The notes below the pieces were generated by a model. That model did no database searches and was not told the DNA's origin. It saw only the letters and a program-made list of their open reading frames with translations. This document shows positions 19,764 to 28,522 of a stretch of DNA of 64,000 bases, piece after piece. This stretch comes from Flavobacterium chungbukense. GTDB taxonomy: Bacteria; Bacteroidota; Bacteroidia; Flavobacteriales; Flavobacteriaceae. The translations under genes and the position numbers were made by a program. Position 1 is the first letter of the stretch, and every line of letters starts with the position of its first letter. The DNA lies in contig NZ_JAJGZV010000003.1 of the NCBI RefSeq assembly GCF_020805785.1, positions 519,632 to 583,631 on the forward strand, written 5' to 3'.

Positions 19764-20855
19764 ATGAAAGCAAAATTTTCACTTTATGCGAAACACATAG
19801 TTTTGTGCCTCGCTTTTTTATTTTTGCCGTATGCATTTACGTCAACAAATAACGTTTTTTCATTACCGGATTTGTATACAAACGCACATGATCGAATTTA
19901 CTTGTTCATTTATTTCACACTGCTTTCTTTCTTTTATTTCAATTATTATTATTTAATTCCAAAACTGTACTTCTCAGATAAAAAGTTTTTATATTACTTA
20001 ATTATCATTGTTTTTCTATTATTCTTTCTCTGGATTTCAACTGTTTTAGATCACCCAAGCCGCAATTTTTTAGATTTTGAATACCATTCTGGAAAGTTTC
20101 CAGTTCATCCAAAACCATTTGATGCAAGATTTCCTCCGCCTCCGCACGGAGATCATCCAATGGCTTTTGAATTTAACGGCGGACCACCAACACAATACGG
20201 ACATACAACTTTAGTATATTTAATAGGCGTAATATCTAGTTTACTCTTTGCTATTACAGGAAGATTGCAAAGTGTAGAAAAAGAAAAAGTAAAATCAGAA
20301 CTGGCTTTTCTTAAAGCACAAATCAATCCGCATTTTTTGTTTAATACGCTAAACAGTATTTACGCATTGGCGTTAAAAAAAGACGATAAAACTCCAGATG
20401 CAGTGGTTCAGTTGTCTGAGTTAATGCGTTACATTATGACGAATTCCAATGATGAGGTTATCGAATTAAGCAAAGAAATGAATTACATTAATAATTATAT
20501 TTCATTGCAGAAAACACGTTTAGGAAATACGGTAAACATTATTTATTCTGTAATTGGACATACTTCTGGTAAAGCCATAACACCTCTTATCCTGATTTCT
20601 TTTATCGAAAATGCATTTAAATACGGAGTCAATCCTGATCAGACTTCAGAAATTTATATTAAAATTGATATTGAAGAAGAAATACTAACTTTATACGTTT
20701 CTAATAAAAAGACATTTTCTGTTCAGTCAGATTCCGGAATTGGACTTCAAAATACAATTGAAAGACTGAAGCTGGTTTATCCTAATAAACATGCTTTAAT
20801 GATTGAAGATTCTGCAGAAAAATATATTGTAAATTTGAGTATTAAAATACGATGA
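19764..20855 (+). CDS. LytS/YehU-type sensor histidine kinase
   Basis: A 363-residue membrane kinase of the His_kinase (PF06580) type. There are four membrane segments (about 11-27, 45-66, 74-94 and 148-166). The phospho-acceptor motif is QINPHFLFN with His190, followed by an ATPase region (FIENAFKYG N-box, SGIGLQN G-box). Between TM3 and TM4 is a loop (about 95-147) rich in Pro and His, including FPPPPHGDHP, predicted to lie outside the cytoplasm if the N-terminus is inside. It overlaps the response regulator by 4 bp (ATGA), so the two are translationally coupled. Signal and targets are unknown; the position after sprF suggests, but does not prove, a surface-related role. Confidence 0.9.
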   Translation: MKAKFSLYAKHIVLCLAFLFLPYAFTSTNNVFSLPDLYTNAHDRIYLFIYFTLLSFFYFNYYYLIPKLYFSDKKFLYYLIIIVFLLFFLWISTVLDHPSRNFLDFEYHSGKFPVHPKPFDARFPPPPHGDHPMAFEFNGGPPTQYGHTTLVYLIGVISSLLFAITGRLQSVEKEKVKSELAFLKAQINPHFLFNTLNSIYALALKKDDKTPDAVVQLSELMRYIMTNSNDEVIELSKEMNYINNYISLQKTRLGNTVNIIYSVIGHTSGKAITPLILISFIENAFKYGVNPDQTSEIYIKIDIEEEILTLYVSNKKTFSVQSDSGIGLQNTIERLKLVYPNKHALMIEDSAEKYIVNLSIKIR

Positions 20856-21541
20856 TAAAAGCGATAGCATTAGATGACGAGCCATTGGCATTAGAAATTC
20901 TTCAAAGTTTATGTGATACGATTGAATACATACAACTGGAGAAAACGTTTACAAAGTCTGATGAAGCATTCAAATATTTAAAAAAATACCCAGTAGACTT
21001 ATTGTTTTTGGATATCAATATGCCATCAATTTCAGGATTGGATTTTTATAAAAAACTGCCTCACAAAACAATGGTGATTTTTACAACCGCTTATTCCGAA
21101 TTTGCTGTTGAAGGTTTTACATTAAGCGCAACAGATTATTTGCTCAAACCCATTTCACTTTCAAGATTCCAACAAGCGACTGAAAAAGCCTATTCGCAAT
21201 GGAAACTACAAAATCAAAACATAGAACAGCAGTATCTTTTTATCCGTGCCGATTACAGTCTTATTAAAATTCTATTTTCAGATATACTGTTTATAGAAGG
21301 ATTAGACGATTATCTAAAAATTCACATCCAAAACCAAAAAACGGTTGTGGCCCGCATGACATTGAAGGCAATTCTTCAAAAGCTGCCAGAAACAGAATTT
21401 GTGCGTGTGCATCGTTCATTTATAATTCCGGTTTCAAAAGTTTCGAAAATTAGAAACAAAATCATTTTTATAGATCAGACAGAAATTCCAATAAGTGCCA
21501 GTTACGAAGAAGCTTTCTTTGCTCTTTTGGATGGAAAGTGA
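20852..21541 (+). CDS. LytTR-family response regulator
   Basis: A 229-residue regulator with an N-terminal receiver domain (acidic DDE at 8-10, phospho-Asp54 in LLFLDINMP, Lys at LLKPIS) and a C-terminal LytTR DNA-binding domain (YLFIRADYSL...DILFIEGLDDYLKIH...VHRSFIIP). It is the partner of the overlapping kinase gene. LytTR regulators bind direct repeats upstream of target genes; no such site could be assigned here. The pair belongs to the LytS/LytR (AlgR-like) class common in Bacteroidota. Confidence 0.92.
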   Translation: MIKAIALDDEPLALEILQSLCDTIEYIQLEKTFTKSDEAFKYLKKYPVDLLFLDINMPSISGLDFYKKLPHKTMVIFTTAYSEFAVEGFTLSATDYLLKPISLSRFQQATEKAYSQWKLQNQNIEQQYLFIRADYSLIKILFSDILFIEGLDDYLKIHIQNQKTVVARMTLKAILQKLPETEFVRVHRSFIIPVSKVSKIRNKIIFIDQTEIPISASYEEAFFALLDGK

Positions 21542-21614
21542 TATAATATCGATTATATATTTAATCTAGCTTTTCAATATTAAACAATCTTTTTTGTTTT
21601 ATTTCTTTTTGTTA

Positions 21615-21775
21615 AGCTTCTGAGAAGCTAAATATTTATAGAAATCGTTTGATTATCAATATTAAAGCTCCAGCGGAGCGACATCTTTTTTTACAATTAT
21701 TGTAGATTTCGCTCCTCTGGAGCTCTTTTACATTAAAACAATTTAATTGCTGTAAATATTTCGCTTCTCCGAAGC
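21615..21775. repeat. REP-like module pair, tail to tail
   Basis: This fills much of a 428-bp gene-free stretch (21542-21969). Forward module: AGCTTC-TGA-GAAGCT (21615-21629), then AAATATTTATAG, then GCTCC-AGC-GGAGC (21667-21679). Inverted module: GCTCC-TCT-GGAGC (21711-21723), then GCTTC-TCC-GAAGC (21763-21775), preceded by TAAATATT. The spacing between hairpins is 37-39 nt in both. The same module surrounds the Y1 transposase gene at 52.6-53.1 kb. Nothing else coding was seen in this gap. Confidence 0.85.
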
Positions 21776-21969
21776 ATATTACCAACAATACAAAGAAAAA
21801 ACGAAAATATTTTTTAACTGAATTTTATTACAAAAAAATAAATTTTACCAGTTTACCGCATAAATAATATCGTTTACCTCAAACTTTTTACATCGCCTCA
21901 ATTTCCAATAATTTTACTTCAAAATAGCTGTTAATCATTTAATTGAATAACATTTAAAAAAGCAAAAAA

Positions 21970-22734
21970 ATGGAAAGAAAAGAATTTTTAAGAGGTTTGG
22001 GTTTAGTAGGCATTGGTACTTTGGCAATTCCAATCATAAACTCATGCAGCAAAGATGATGATACATCAGATTCTTCAGTAGGAACCAATTCTGGTTCTGA
22101 CACAGGTTCAAGTTCTGGTTCAGGGTCATCTTCAGGAAGCTGTTCCGTTACACCATCAGAAACAGCAGGACCGTTTCCAACTATTACACCATCATCTTTA
22201 GTAAAATCAAATATAGTGATGGATAGAACAGGCGTGGCTTTTACTATTAAAATCACAATTAAAAACACCAAAGCAAGTTGTGCTGCGCTAAAAGATGCTA
22301 TTGTAGATATCTGGCATTGCGACAAAGATGGTTATTATTCAGAATACGGTGGAACCTCGATGCAATCTGTAAATTACACGTCTTATCACTTTTTGAGAGG
22401 AAGACAAACTACAGACGAAAACGGATTAGTTACTTTCACGTCTATTTTTCCAGGATGGTATTCTGGTCGCGCAACTCATATTCACGTTCATATTTATAAC
22501 GCGAGCGGAACTTCATTATTGGTAACACAAATTGCGTTCCCAGAAGGAACAAATAGTGCCGTTGCAACAGTAAACGCATCAACTGCAAATGGTTACACAA
22601 AAGGATTGTCTGGTTATACTTATAATGCTTCAGATAATGTGTTTTCAGATTCAGTGGCTAACGAATTAGGAGCCGTTACCGGAAGTTTGAGTGAAGGTTA
22701 TGTTTTAACGCATACCATCAACGTATCAAGTTAG
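21970..22734 (+). CDS. Intradiol ring-cleavage dioxygenase-like lipoprotein
   Basis: A 254-residue exported protein. The N-terminus ERKEFLRGLGLVGIG is Tat-like (Arg-Lys rather than Arg-Arg) and ends in a lipobox with Cys26 (IPIINSC). A Ser/Gly-rich linker (about 32-58) precedes the catalytic domain. The domain keeps the non-heme Fe(III) ligand pattern of intradiol dioxygenases: DIWHCDKDGYY (Tyr123), PGWYSGR (Tyr164) and HIHVH (His170, His172). Family members such as protocatechuate 3,4-dioxygenase open catechol rings. The substrate here is unknown and the enzyme would act in the envelope, which is unusual for catechol catabolism. The downstream pirin-like gene is 22 bp away and probably co-transcribed. 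Confidence 0.85.
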   Translation: MERKEFLRGLGLVGIGTLAIPIINSCSKDDDTSDSSVGTNSGSDTGSSSGSGSSSGSCSVTPSETAGPFPTITPSSLVKSNIVMDRTGVAFTIKITIKNTKASCAALKDAIVDIWHCDKDGYYSEYGGTSMQSVNYTSYHFLRGRQTTDENGLVTFTSIFPGWYSGRATHIHVHIYNASGTSLLVTQIAFPEGTNSAVATVNASTANGYTKGLSGYTYNASDNVFSDSVANELGAVTGSLSEGYVLTHTINVSS

Positions 22735-22756
22735 TTCTCTTAAAAATTATTTTACC

Positions 22757-23461
22757 ATGATAGCGCAGATTCCAGCACAAATTTATAAGTCAGATTCAAG
22801 AGGCATTTTCAATTCAGAAAAGCACAATTGTTTTGCCACTTTTAATTTTGAACAATATCAAGATTTATCAAGAAATGCATTTGGATCATTAAAGATTTTG
22901 AACGAAGTCATACTTGCTCCGCAGCAGCGTATTACTAGATGGATAAAATCGAATACAAATGTGATTATTCTGCCTTTGTTTGGCGCAATAGAATACAAAG
23001 ATAGCATTGGTAATGATGAGTTTCTGTGTATAGATCAAATTCGTGTTCTCGCAGCGGATGATGACCTCACAGTTGAAATTTTTAATCCGTACGAAAATGA
23101 AAACGTGAGTTATTTGGAAATTGAATTTGATATGGGAAGACAATATTTCAAAAACTATTTTCAACAATATAAATTCGATTTTAGCTCACATAATAAACTT
23201 CATTCTTTATTTGAAGTCGAAAGAGCTTTAGGATTTATCGGATTTTATGATGGAAGAAAAGAAGGAACATTTACGTTGAGAAATTCCAAAAACGGACTTT
23301 TCGTATTTGTGCTCAATGGAGCTTTTGAAATAGAAAACAGACTCTTAGAAGCCAAAGATGGATTAGCTTTAAAAGAAACAGAAAAAATCGAATGGGAAGC
23401 TCTTTCAGAAAATGCAATTCTAATGATGATTGAAGTTCCATTAAAAGCACTTAATTCATGA
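22757..23461 (+). CDS. Pirin-like cupin protein lacking canonical metal ligands
   Basis: A 234-residue protein whose first half follows the pirin fold: FATFNFEQYQDLSRNAFGSLKILNE, GAIEYKDSIGN and EIFNPYEN correspond to conserved pirin blocks. In typical pirins the block after the 'NE' contains HPHRDME and a later HSE, which supply three His and one Glu for metal. Here these read RWIKSNTN and VEIF, so the site is lost. It ends overlapping the next gene by 4 bp (ATGA). Pirins are nuclear/cytoplasmic cupins, some with quercetinase activity; a catalytic role seems unlikely for this copy. Confidence 0.72.
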   Translation: MIAQIPAQIYKSDSRGIFNSEKHNCFATFNFEQYQDLSRNAFGSLKILNEVILAPQQRITRWIKSNTNVIILPLFGAIEYKDSIGNDEFLCIDQIRVLAADDDLTVEIFNPYENENVSYLEIEFDMGRQYFKNYFQQYKFDFSSHNKLHSLFEVERALGFIGFYDGRKEGTFTLRNSKNGLFVFVLNGAFEIENRLLEAKDGLALKETEKIEWEALSENAILMMIEVPLKALNS

Positions 23462-23961
23462 AGATTACTAAAATAAAGCTAGCATATCGCATTGTAATCG
23501 ATAAATCGTCTTCATTTCTATGGGATAAATATGTCTTTGAAGATACTTTTAAAGAATATCAAATGCAGAGTCAGCAGTTCAATTCAGCTGCAAATTCGAA
23601 GAATACTTTTAGAGAATTACTGAGCGAAAACGAAAAAGCCAATCAACTGCATTTCTTAACCGGAATTGCCGCAAGCGGTTATGTAGAGCAGTTAAAAGGC
23701 AACTTTCATCGCGTTGCAGACGTGTTGGGAAACAACTATTTCCCATTTGTCAACTATCAGTTAGATATCATAAACACAGACATAACAGATTCGTCAAAAC
23801 ATAAAATCGGCATCACTTTTTATTCGCCTTTATTACATTATTTCGGAATTATCGAAGGAAACTATTTGGTTTCTAAAAACATTGAAAACAAAAACGAATA
23901 TGAAACTCTTATGTTTCCCGTTCAGCATAATTTATCTATCTGTTATATTCAGACAGAATAG
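23458..23961 (+). CDS. Hypothetical protein, third gene of dioxygenase/pirin unit
   Basis: A 167-residue protein that I do not recognise. It has no signal peptide or membrane segment and looks cytoplasmic and mixed alpha/beta (for example FHRVADVLGNNYFPFVNYQLD, SPLLHYFGIIEGNY). The start codon overlaps the pirin-like gene's stop (ATGA), so the two are coupled. It is followed by a strong terminator, which closes the three-gene unit. Confidence 0.7.
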   Translation: MKITKIKLAYRIVIDKSSSFLWDKYVFEDTFKEYQMQSQQFNSAANSKNTFRELLSENEKANQLHFLTGIAASGYVEQLKGNFHRVADVLGNNYFPFVNYQLDIINTDITDSSKHKIGITFYSPLLHYFGIIEGNYLVSKNIENKNEYETLMFPVQHNLSICYIQTE

Positions 23962-24004
23962 TAATTGAACCTCCAAAAACAAAAAATAATCTATTTCATT
24001 TTTT

Positions 24005-24042
24005 ACCTTTTCTGTTTTTCTGTTGACAGAAAAGGTTTTTTT
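24005..24042 (+). terminator. Intrinsic terminator
   Basis: ACCTTTTCTGT (24005-24015) pairs with ACAGAAAAGGT (24026-24036) and is followed by a T-run. It ends the dioxygenase/pirin/hypothetical unit. Confidence 0.85.
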
Positions 24043-24182
24043 ATGTAAGAGAATATAGAATCTCTATCCAAAAATTGCTTTTAATCTTAAATAAATCAAT
24101 TTTTTTGTAAATTTATAACGTTTTCGTTCTTTTTATGGCTTCTTTTTTAGTTTATCCGAATTTATTAGAAGTCTAAAAGTCT

Positions 24183-24190
24183 TATATTTG
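24183..24190 (+). promoter_or_regulatory. -7 promoter element of pgk
   Basis: TATATTTG matches the Bacteroidota -7 consensus TAnnTTTG 34 bp before the pgk ATG. No clear -33 TTG was seen. Confidence 0.55.
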
Positions 24191-24224
24191 TTTTTCTTTC
24201 TAAAAAAACTAAAAAATATCAAAG

Positions 24225-25412
24225 ATGAAAACTTTAAACGATTTCGATTTTAAAAATAAAAAAGCAATTATCCGTGTAGACTTTAATGTGCCGTTGGATG
24301 AGAATTTTAATGTAACTGATACGACACGTATTGAAGCAGCTAAACCTACAATTGATGCTATCTTAGCACAAGGCGGAAGCGTAATTTTAATGTCGCATTT
24401 AGGAAGACCAAAAGGAGCAGAAGAGAAATATTCTCTAAAACATATTTTAAGTACAGCTTCTGATATTTTAGGAGTTCCAGTAAAATTTGCTGAAAACTGC
24501 GTTGGAGAAGCAGCTCAAGCAGCAGCAAAAGATTTAAAACCAGGTGAAGTTTTATTATTAGAAAATTTACGTTTTCATGCTGAAGAAGAAGCTGGAGATG
24601 TAGCTTTCGCTAAAGAATTAGCTTCTCTTGGAGATATTTATGTAAACGATGCATTTGGTACTGCTCACAGAGCGCACGCTTCGACTACAATTATCGCACA
24701 ATTTTTTCCAAACGATAAAACTTTTGGAACATTATTAGCTAAAGAAATTGAAAGTTTAAATAAAGTACTAAAAAACAGCGAAAAACCTGTAACTGCGGTT
24801 CTTGGTGGTTCTAAAGTTTCTTCAAAAATTACGGTTATCGAAAATATCTTAGATAAAGTAGATCACATGATTATTGGTGGAGGAATGACATTTACTTTCA
24901 TTAAAGCGCAAGGTGGAAAAATCGGTGAGTCTATCTGTGAAGATGACAAATTAGATTTAGCTTTAGAAATCTTAAGATTAGCAAAAGAAAAAGGAGTACA
25001 AGTTCATATTCCAGTTGATGTTATTGCTGCTGACGATTTCTCAAACACTGCAAATACTCAGGTTGTTGATGTAACTGCAATTCCTGACGGATGGCAAGGT
25101 TTAGATGCAGGTCCAAAATCTTTAGAAAACTTCAAAAAAGTAATTTTAGAGTCAAAAACAATTCTTTGGAATGGTCCATTAGGTGTCTTTGAAATGGAAA
25201 CTTTCTCTAAAGGAACAATCGCTTTAGGAGATTATATTGCAGAAGCGACAGAAAATGGAGCATTTTCATTAGTTGGAGGTGGAGATTCTGTTGCGGCTGT
25301 AAAACAGTTCGGATTTGAAGATAAAATGAGCTATGTTTCTACTGGTGGTGGGGCAATGCTAGAAATGTTAGAGGGAAGAATTTTACCTGGAATTCAAGCG
25401 ATTTTAGACTAA
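24225..25412 (+). CDS. pgk: Phosphoglycerate kinase
   Basis: This cytoplasmic glycolytic/gluconeogenic enzyme interconverts 1,3-bisphosphoglycerate + ADP and 3-phosphoglycerate + ATP. The 395-residue length is normal. The signature RVDFNVPLD is at 17-25, followed by SHLGRPKG, the [11 protein letters not shown] substrate region, [10 protein letters not shown], and the nucleotide-binding GGGDSVAA and [13 protein letters not shown] near the C-terminus. All key blocks are intact. It has its own -7 promoter motif and appears monocistronic. Confidence 0.98.
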   Translation: MKTLNDFDFKNKKAIIRVDFNVPLDENFNVTDTTRIEAAKPTIDAILAQGGSVILMSHLGRPKGAEEKYSLKHILSTASDILGVPVKFAENCVGEAAQAAAKDLKPGEVLLLENLRFHAEEEAGDVAFAKELASLGDIYVNDAFGTAHRAHASTTIIAQFFPNDKTFGTLLAKEIESLNKVLKNSEKPVTAVLGGSKVSSKITVIENILDKVDHMIIGGGMTFTFIKAQGGKIGESICEDDKLDLALEILRLAKEKGVQVHIPVDVIAADDFSNTANTQVVDVTAIPDGWQGLDAGPKSLENFKKVILESKTILWNGPLGVFEMETFSKGTIALGDYIAEATENGAFSLVGGGDSVAAVKQFGFEDKMSYVSTGGGAMLEMLEGRILPGIQAILD

Positions 25413-25460
25413 AATATCACAATTAACATTTTTTTAATTAGTTTTCTTCGATAAAGAACT

Positions 25461-25468
25461 TATTTTTG
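25461..25468 (+). promoter_or_regulatory. -7 promoter element of the transglycosylase gene
   Basis: TATTTTTG matches TAnnTTTG 54 bp before the ATG at 25523. It also shows that the in-frame TTG at 25466 is part of the promoter and not a start codon. Confidence 0.5.
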
Positions 25469-25522
25469 CAAAAGTACACTTCTTGTAATTATTTGAATTA
25501 CAGAATTTTAAAAAAATGTTAT

Positions 25523-27340
25523 ATGATTGTAAGGAAATTATCATTAGTGGTTTCTGCTTTCTTTACGATGGCTGCCTTTTCACAAGAAACAGCATCGAAT
25601 TTTGAAAGTAAGCCCGAAGTTAAGGTAACATATTTAGACTCTATAAAAAGTACATTCAAAAAAAATGAACTAGCTTCAAAAGTAGATAGTTTATGGATGA
25701 ACGAATTAGTAAGTCTAGATATATATGAAGACCTGACCAAAGACATTCAAACTATCAACAAAGACGTTACGGTTGATGAAGAATTGCCAACAGAATTACT
25801 AAAACAGCGTTTGGCAGCAATGAATGAGAAATCACCTTTTGAGATTGAATACAATCAAGGTTTAGAAAATATAATAAAGTCATTTCTTAAGAACCGTAAA
25901 AAATCGTTTTCTCGATTAATGGCTTTATCAGAATATTATTTCCCAATCTTTGAGGAAGCTTTTGCCAAACAAAATGTTCCTTTGGAAATAAAATATTTAG
26001 CTGTTGTAGAATCTGCTTTAAATCCTAAAGCAGTTTCTAGAATGGGCGCCACGGGACTTTGGCAATTTATGTACGGAACCGGAAAACAATACGCTTTAAA
26101 AATCGATTCATATATCGATGAAAGAAGCGATCCTCTTAAAGCTACAGCTGCATGTTCTGAATACATGACCAAAATGTACAATATTTTTGGCGACTGGGAA
26201 CTGGTTTTAGCTTCTTACAATTCAGGACCAGGAAATGTTACCAAAGCAATTCGTCGCTCTGGCGGAAAAACAAAATACTGGGATATTCGTAATTATCTTC
26301 CAAAAGAAACTCAAGGTTATGTGCCGGCTTTCTTGGCAACAATGTACCTTTTCGAATACCACAAAGAACACGGAATCAATCCGGAAAGAGCGGTTGTCAA
26401 AAACTTCGAAACGGATACGGTTTGTGTAAAAAATCAAATGTCTTTCAAACAGATTGCCGATTTATTAGATATGCCACAATCTCAAATTCAGCTTTTAAAT
26501 CCTTCTTATAAAATGGGAGTTGTTCCGTTTTATCAAGGAGAACAGCATTTCATTCGTCTTCCAAAAGATAAAGTAGCAACATTTGTTTCTAATGAACCTC
26601 AGATTTATGCTTATGTTAAGCACGATTCTGAAATGAAATCTACTTCATCAAGATTAGCAGTAAAATATGCTCCAAAAGCAAAACCTGCAACAGCAAAACC
26701 TGCAGCTATCGAGAACAGTGATTTCGAATTTTATAAAGTTAGAAAAGGAGATAATTTAGGAGCAATTGCTTCTAAATACAATGTAAGCACGGCAGAACTA
26801 AAAAAATGGAATAATTTAAAAACAAATTCTGTTGCGATTGGAAGAAATCTGAAAATTAAAACTGACGAAGAAACTCATGTTAAATCTACTTCAATCATTG
26901 ATAAAAGAGAAGAAGCTATTGCAGCAGCAGATGAAAAATCAAAGCCAGGAGCTGTTGATATGGATTACGTTGTGACAGCTGGAGATAATTTAGGTAGCAT
27001 CGCAAAGAAATTCGGTACGACTATTGCGGAGTTAAAAGAACTTAATAATCTAACTTCAAATAATATTGGTTTAGGAAAAACTCTTATTATTTCGAAAGCA
27101 GCGATAATTATTGAAGAACCTGCTACAGTAACAACAGCAATTGCATCAAACTCGGTTGATTCATTTAAGAAAAAAGCAGTTTCTAAAAACGTTGGAGAAG
27201 ATTATTACGTTAAAAAAGGAGACTCTTTATACAGTATTTCTAAAAAATATCCTGGAGTAACAATTTCAGATATTAAAAAATGGAATGGTATTAAAGATGA
27301 AGATATTAAACCGGGAATGAAACTTAAAATAAACGGATAA
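25523..27340 (+). CDS. MltD-like lytic transglycosylase with three LysM domains
   Basis: A 605-residue exported murein enzyme. The ATG at 25523 gives a good signal peptide (MIVRKLSLVVSAFFTMAAFSQ). A goose-type/SLT catalytic domain has VVESALNPKAVS with the catalytic Glu163, GATGLWQFM and YNSGPGNV. Three LysM peptidoglycan-binding domains follow, starting near residues 403 (YKVRKGDN), 482 (YVVTAGDN) and 561 (YYVKKGDS). The family cleaves the MurNAc-GlcNAc bond non-hydrolytically, giving 1,6-anhydro ends. The domain order SLT-LysM-LysM-LysM is that of MltD. The next gene follows after 47 bp. Confidence 0.93.
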   Translation: MIVRKLSLVVSAFFTMAAFSQETASNFESKPEVKVTYLDSIKSTFKKNELASKVDSLWMNELVSLDIYEDLTKDIQTINKDVTVDEELPTELLKQRLAAMNEKSPFEIEYNQGLENIIKSFLKNRKKSFSRLMALSEYYFPIFEEAFAKQNVPLEIKYLAVVESALNPKAVSRMGATGLWQFMYGTGKQYALKIDSYIDERSDPLKATAACSEYMTKMYNIFGDWELVLASYNSGPGNVTKAIRRSGGKTKYWDIRNYLPKETQGYVPAFLATMYLFEYHKEHGINPERAVVKNFETDTVCVKNQMSFKQIADLLDMPQSQIQLLNPSYKMGVVPFYQGEQHFIRLPKDKVATFVSNEPQIYAYVKHDSEMKSTSSRLAVKYAPKAKPATAKPAAIENSDFEFYKVRKGDNLGAIASKYNVSTAELKKWNNLKTNSVAIGRNLKIKTDEETHVKSTSIIDKREEAIAAADEKSKPGAVDMDYVVTAGDNLGSIAKKFGTTIAELKELNNLTSNNIGLGKTLIISKAAIIIEEPATVTTAIASNSVDSFKKKAVSKNVGEDYYVKKGDSLYSISKKYPGVTISDIKKWNGIKDEDIKPGMKLKING

Positions 27341-27387
27341 ATACAAAATCTTATTTAAATTTGGGTTTTATTTCATAAATTAAGAAA

Positions 27388-28356
27388 ATGAATAAAACCC
27401 ATTTTTTATTGCTATTGCTTCCATTTTTTCTGATTTCGTGCTTTAAAGGCGAAAAACAAAACGAAACGGTTTCAGGAAAAACAAATACTATTTCGGTCAT
27501 AATTGATGATCAGTTGTGGTATGGTGAAGTGGGTGATAGTATTCGAAATAAATTTGCTTCGCCAGTTCTTGGACTTACACAGGAAGAACCACTTTTTACC
27601 ATCAATCAATATCCTGCTAGGCTATTAGAAGGCTTTGTTACCGATAGCCGAAGCATTATTGTGGTAAAAAAAGCACCAGTCGATAAATTCGAAATCATTC
27701 GAAACAAAGCTTTGCCGCACAATACTTTTCGCATTTACGGAAAATCTGTAGATGATCTTATCTGTAGTATCGAATTAAATTCTGCTCAAATTATAAAAGA
27801 AATTCACGACGCAGAAATCCAAAAAATTCAAGAAGACAATAGTACTTCGTTACTGAATAAAGCCATCATAAAGAATAAATTTCATATTAATATTCAAATA
27901 CCGACGGGTTACGAATATATGCTTCACAAAAAGAAATTTATTTGGCTGAAAAAAGAAATCATTAGTGGAAACACTAGTTTATTGCTGTATCAGATTCCTC
28001 TTAACAACTTTAAAAAGAAAAAAGATGTCATAAATGCTATTGTAAAAATGCGCGATTCGGTTGGAAAATACATTCAAGGGCGCGAACAAAATACACAAAT
28101 GATCACCAGTGAAGCGTATGCACCGTATTTTTCAAAAGTAGAATTAGACAACAAAGAAGCGTATGAAACAAAAGGAACTTGGGAATTAAAAAATGATTTT
28201 ATGACAGGACCTTTTATTAATTATGCCATCTTAGACGAAACCTTCAATCGAGTTTTAGTAATCGAAGGATTCTGCTATTCTCCTTCACATCAAGAACGTG
28301 ACTTAATGTTGCAGCTTGAAGCAATCATCAAAACAGTCAAAATCGATAAACGATAA
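27388..28356 (+). CDS. DUF4837 family lipoprotein
   Basis: A 322-residue predicted lipoprotein (signal ending FFLISC, Cys18). The body resembles the DUF4837 family known only from Bacteroidota: SVIIDDQLWYGEVGDSIR near the start, FHINIQIPTGYEYM in the middle and a conserved C-terminal half with TKGTWELKNDFMTGPFINYA. Function is not known. It lies 47 bp after the transglycosylase and may be co-transcribed, hinting at an envelope role. Confidence 0.8.
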   Translation: MNKTHFLLLLLPFFLISCFKGEKQNETVSGKTNTISVIIDDQLWYGEVGDSIRNKFASPVLGLTQEEPLFTINQYPARLLEGFVTDSRSIIVVKKAPVDKFEIIRNKALPHNTFRIYGKSVDDLICSIELNSAQIIKEIHDAEIQKIQEDNSTSLLNKAIIKNKFHINIQIPTGYEYMLHKKKFIWLKKEIISGNTSLLLYQIPLNNFKKKKDVINAIVKMRDSVGKYIQGREQNTQMITSEAYAPYFSKVELDNKEAYETKGTWELKNDFMTGPFINYAILDETFNRVLVIEGFCYSPSHQERDLMLQLEAIIKTVKIDKR

Positions 28357-28362
28357 GAAATC

Positions 28363-28477
28363 TTGTTTCGAGTTTGAAGTTTCAAGTTGATCTATAAGAT
28401 AATAGCGTTCTTCTCGTAATCCTTTGTGAACTTTGCGGTTAAATAGCAAAGTATATAAAACCTGAAACTTGAAACAA
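28363..28477. repeat. Imperfect inverted repeat between two lipoprotein genes
   Basis: TTGTTTCGAGTTTGAAGTTT (28363-28382) is nearly complementary to AAACCTGAAACTTGAAACAA (28458-28477). The loop holds a CTTTGTGAACTTTGCGG word of the type seen repeatedly between Flavobacterium genes. It is probably a dispersed non-coding repeat. Confidence 0.5.
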
Positions 28478-28522
28478 AAAAATCCGTAACTTTATTCGTA
28501 ACAAACATAAAAACAATTAGTT

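Noticed and set aside
21954..22325. 123-codon minus-strand frame over the dioxygenase gene
   Set aside because: Its Glu/Pro-rich sequence is the antisense of the Ser/Gly linker; the plus-strand frame keeps the metal ligands.
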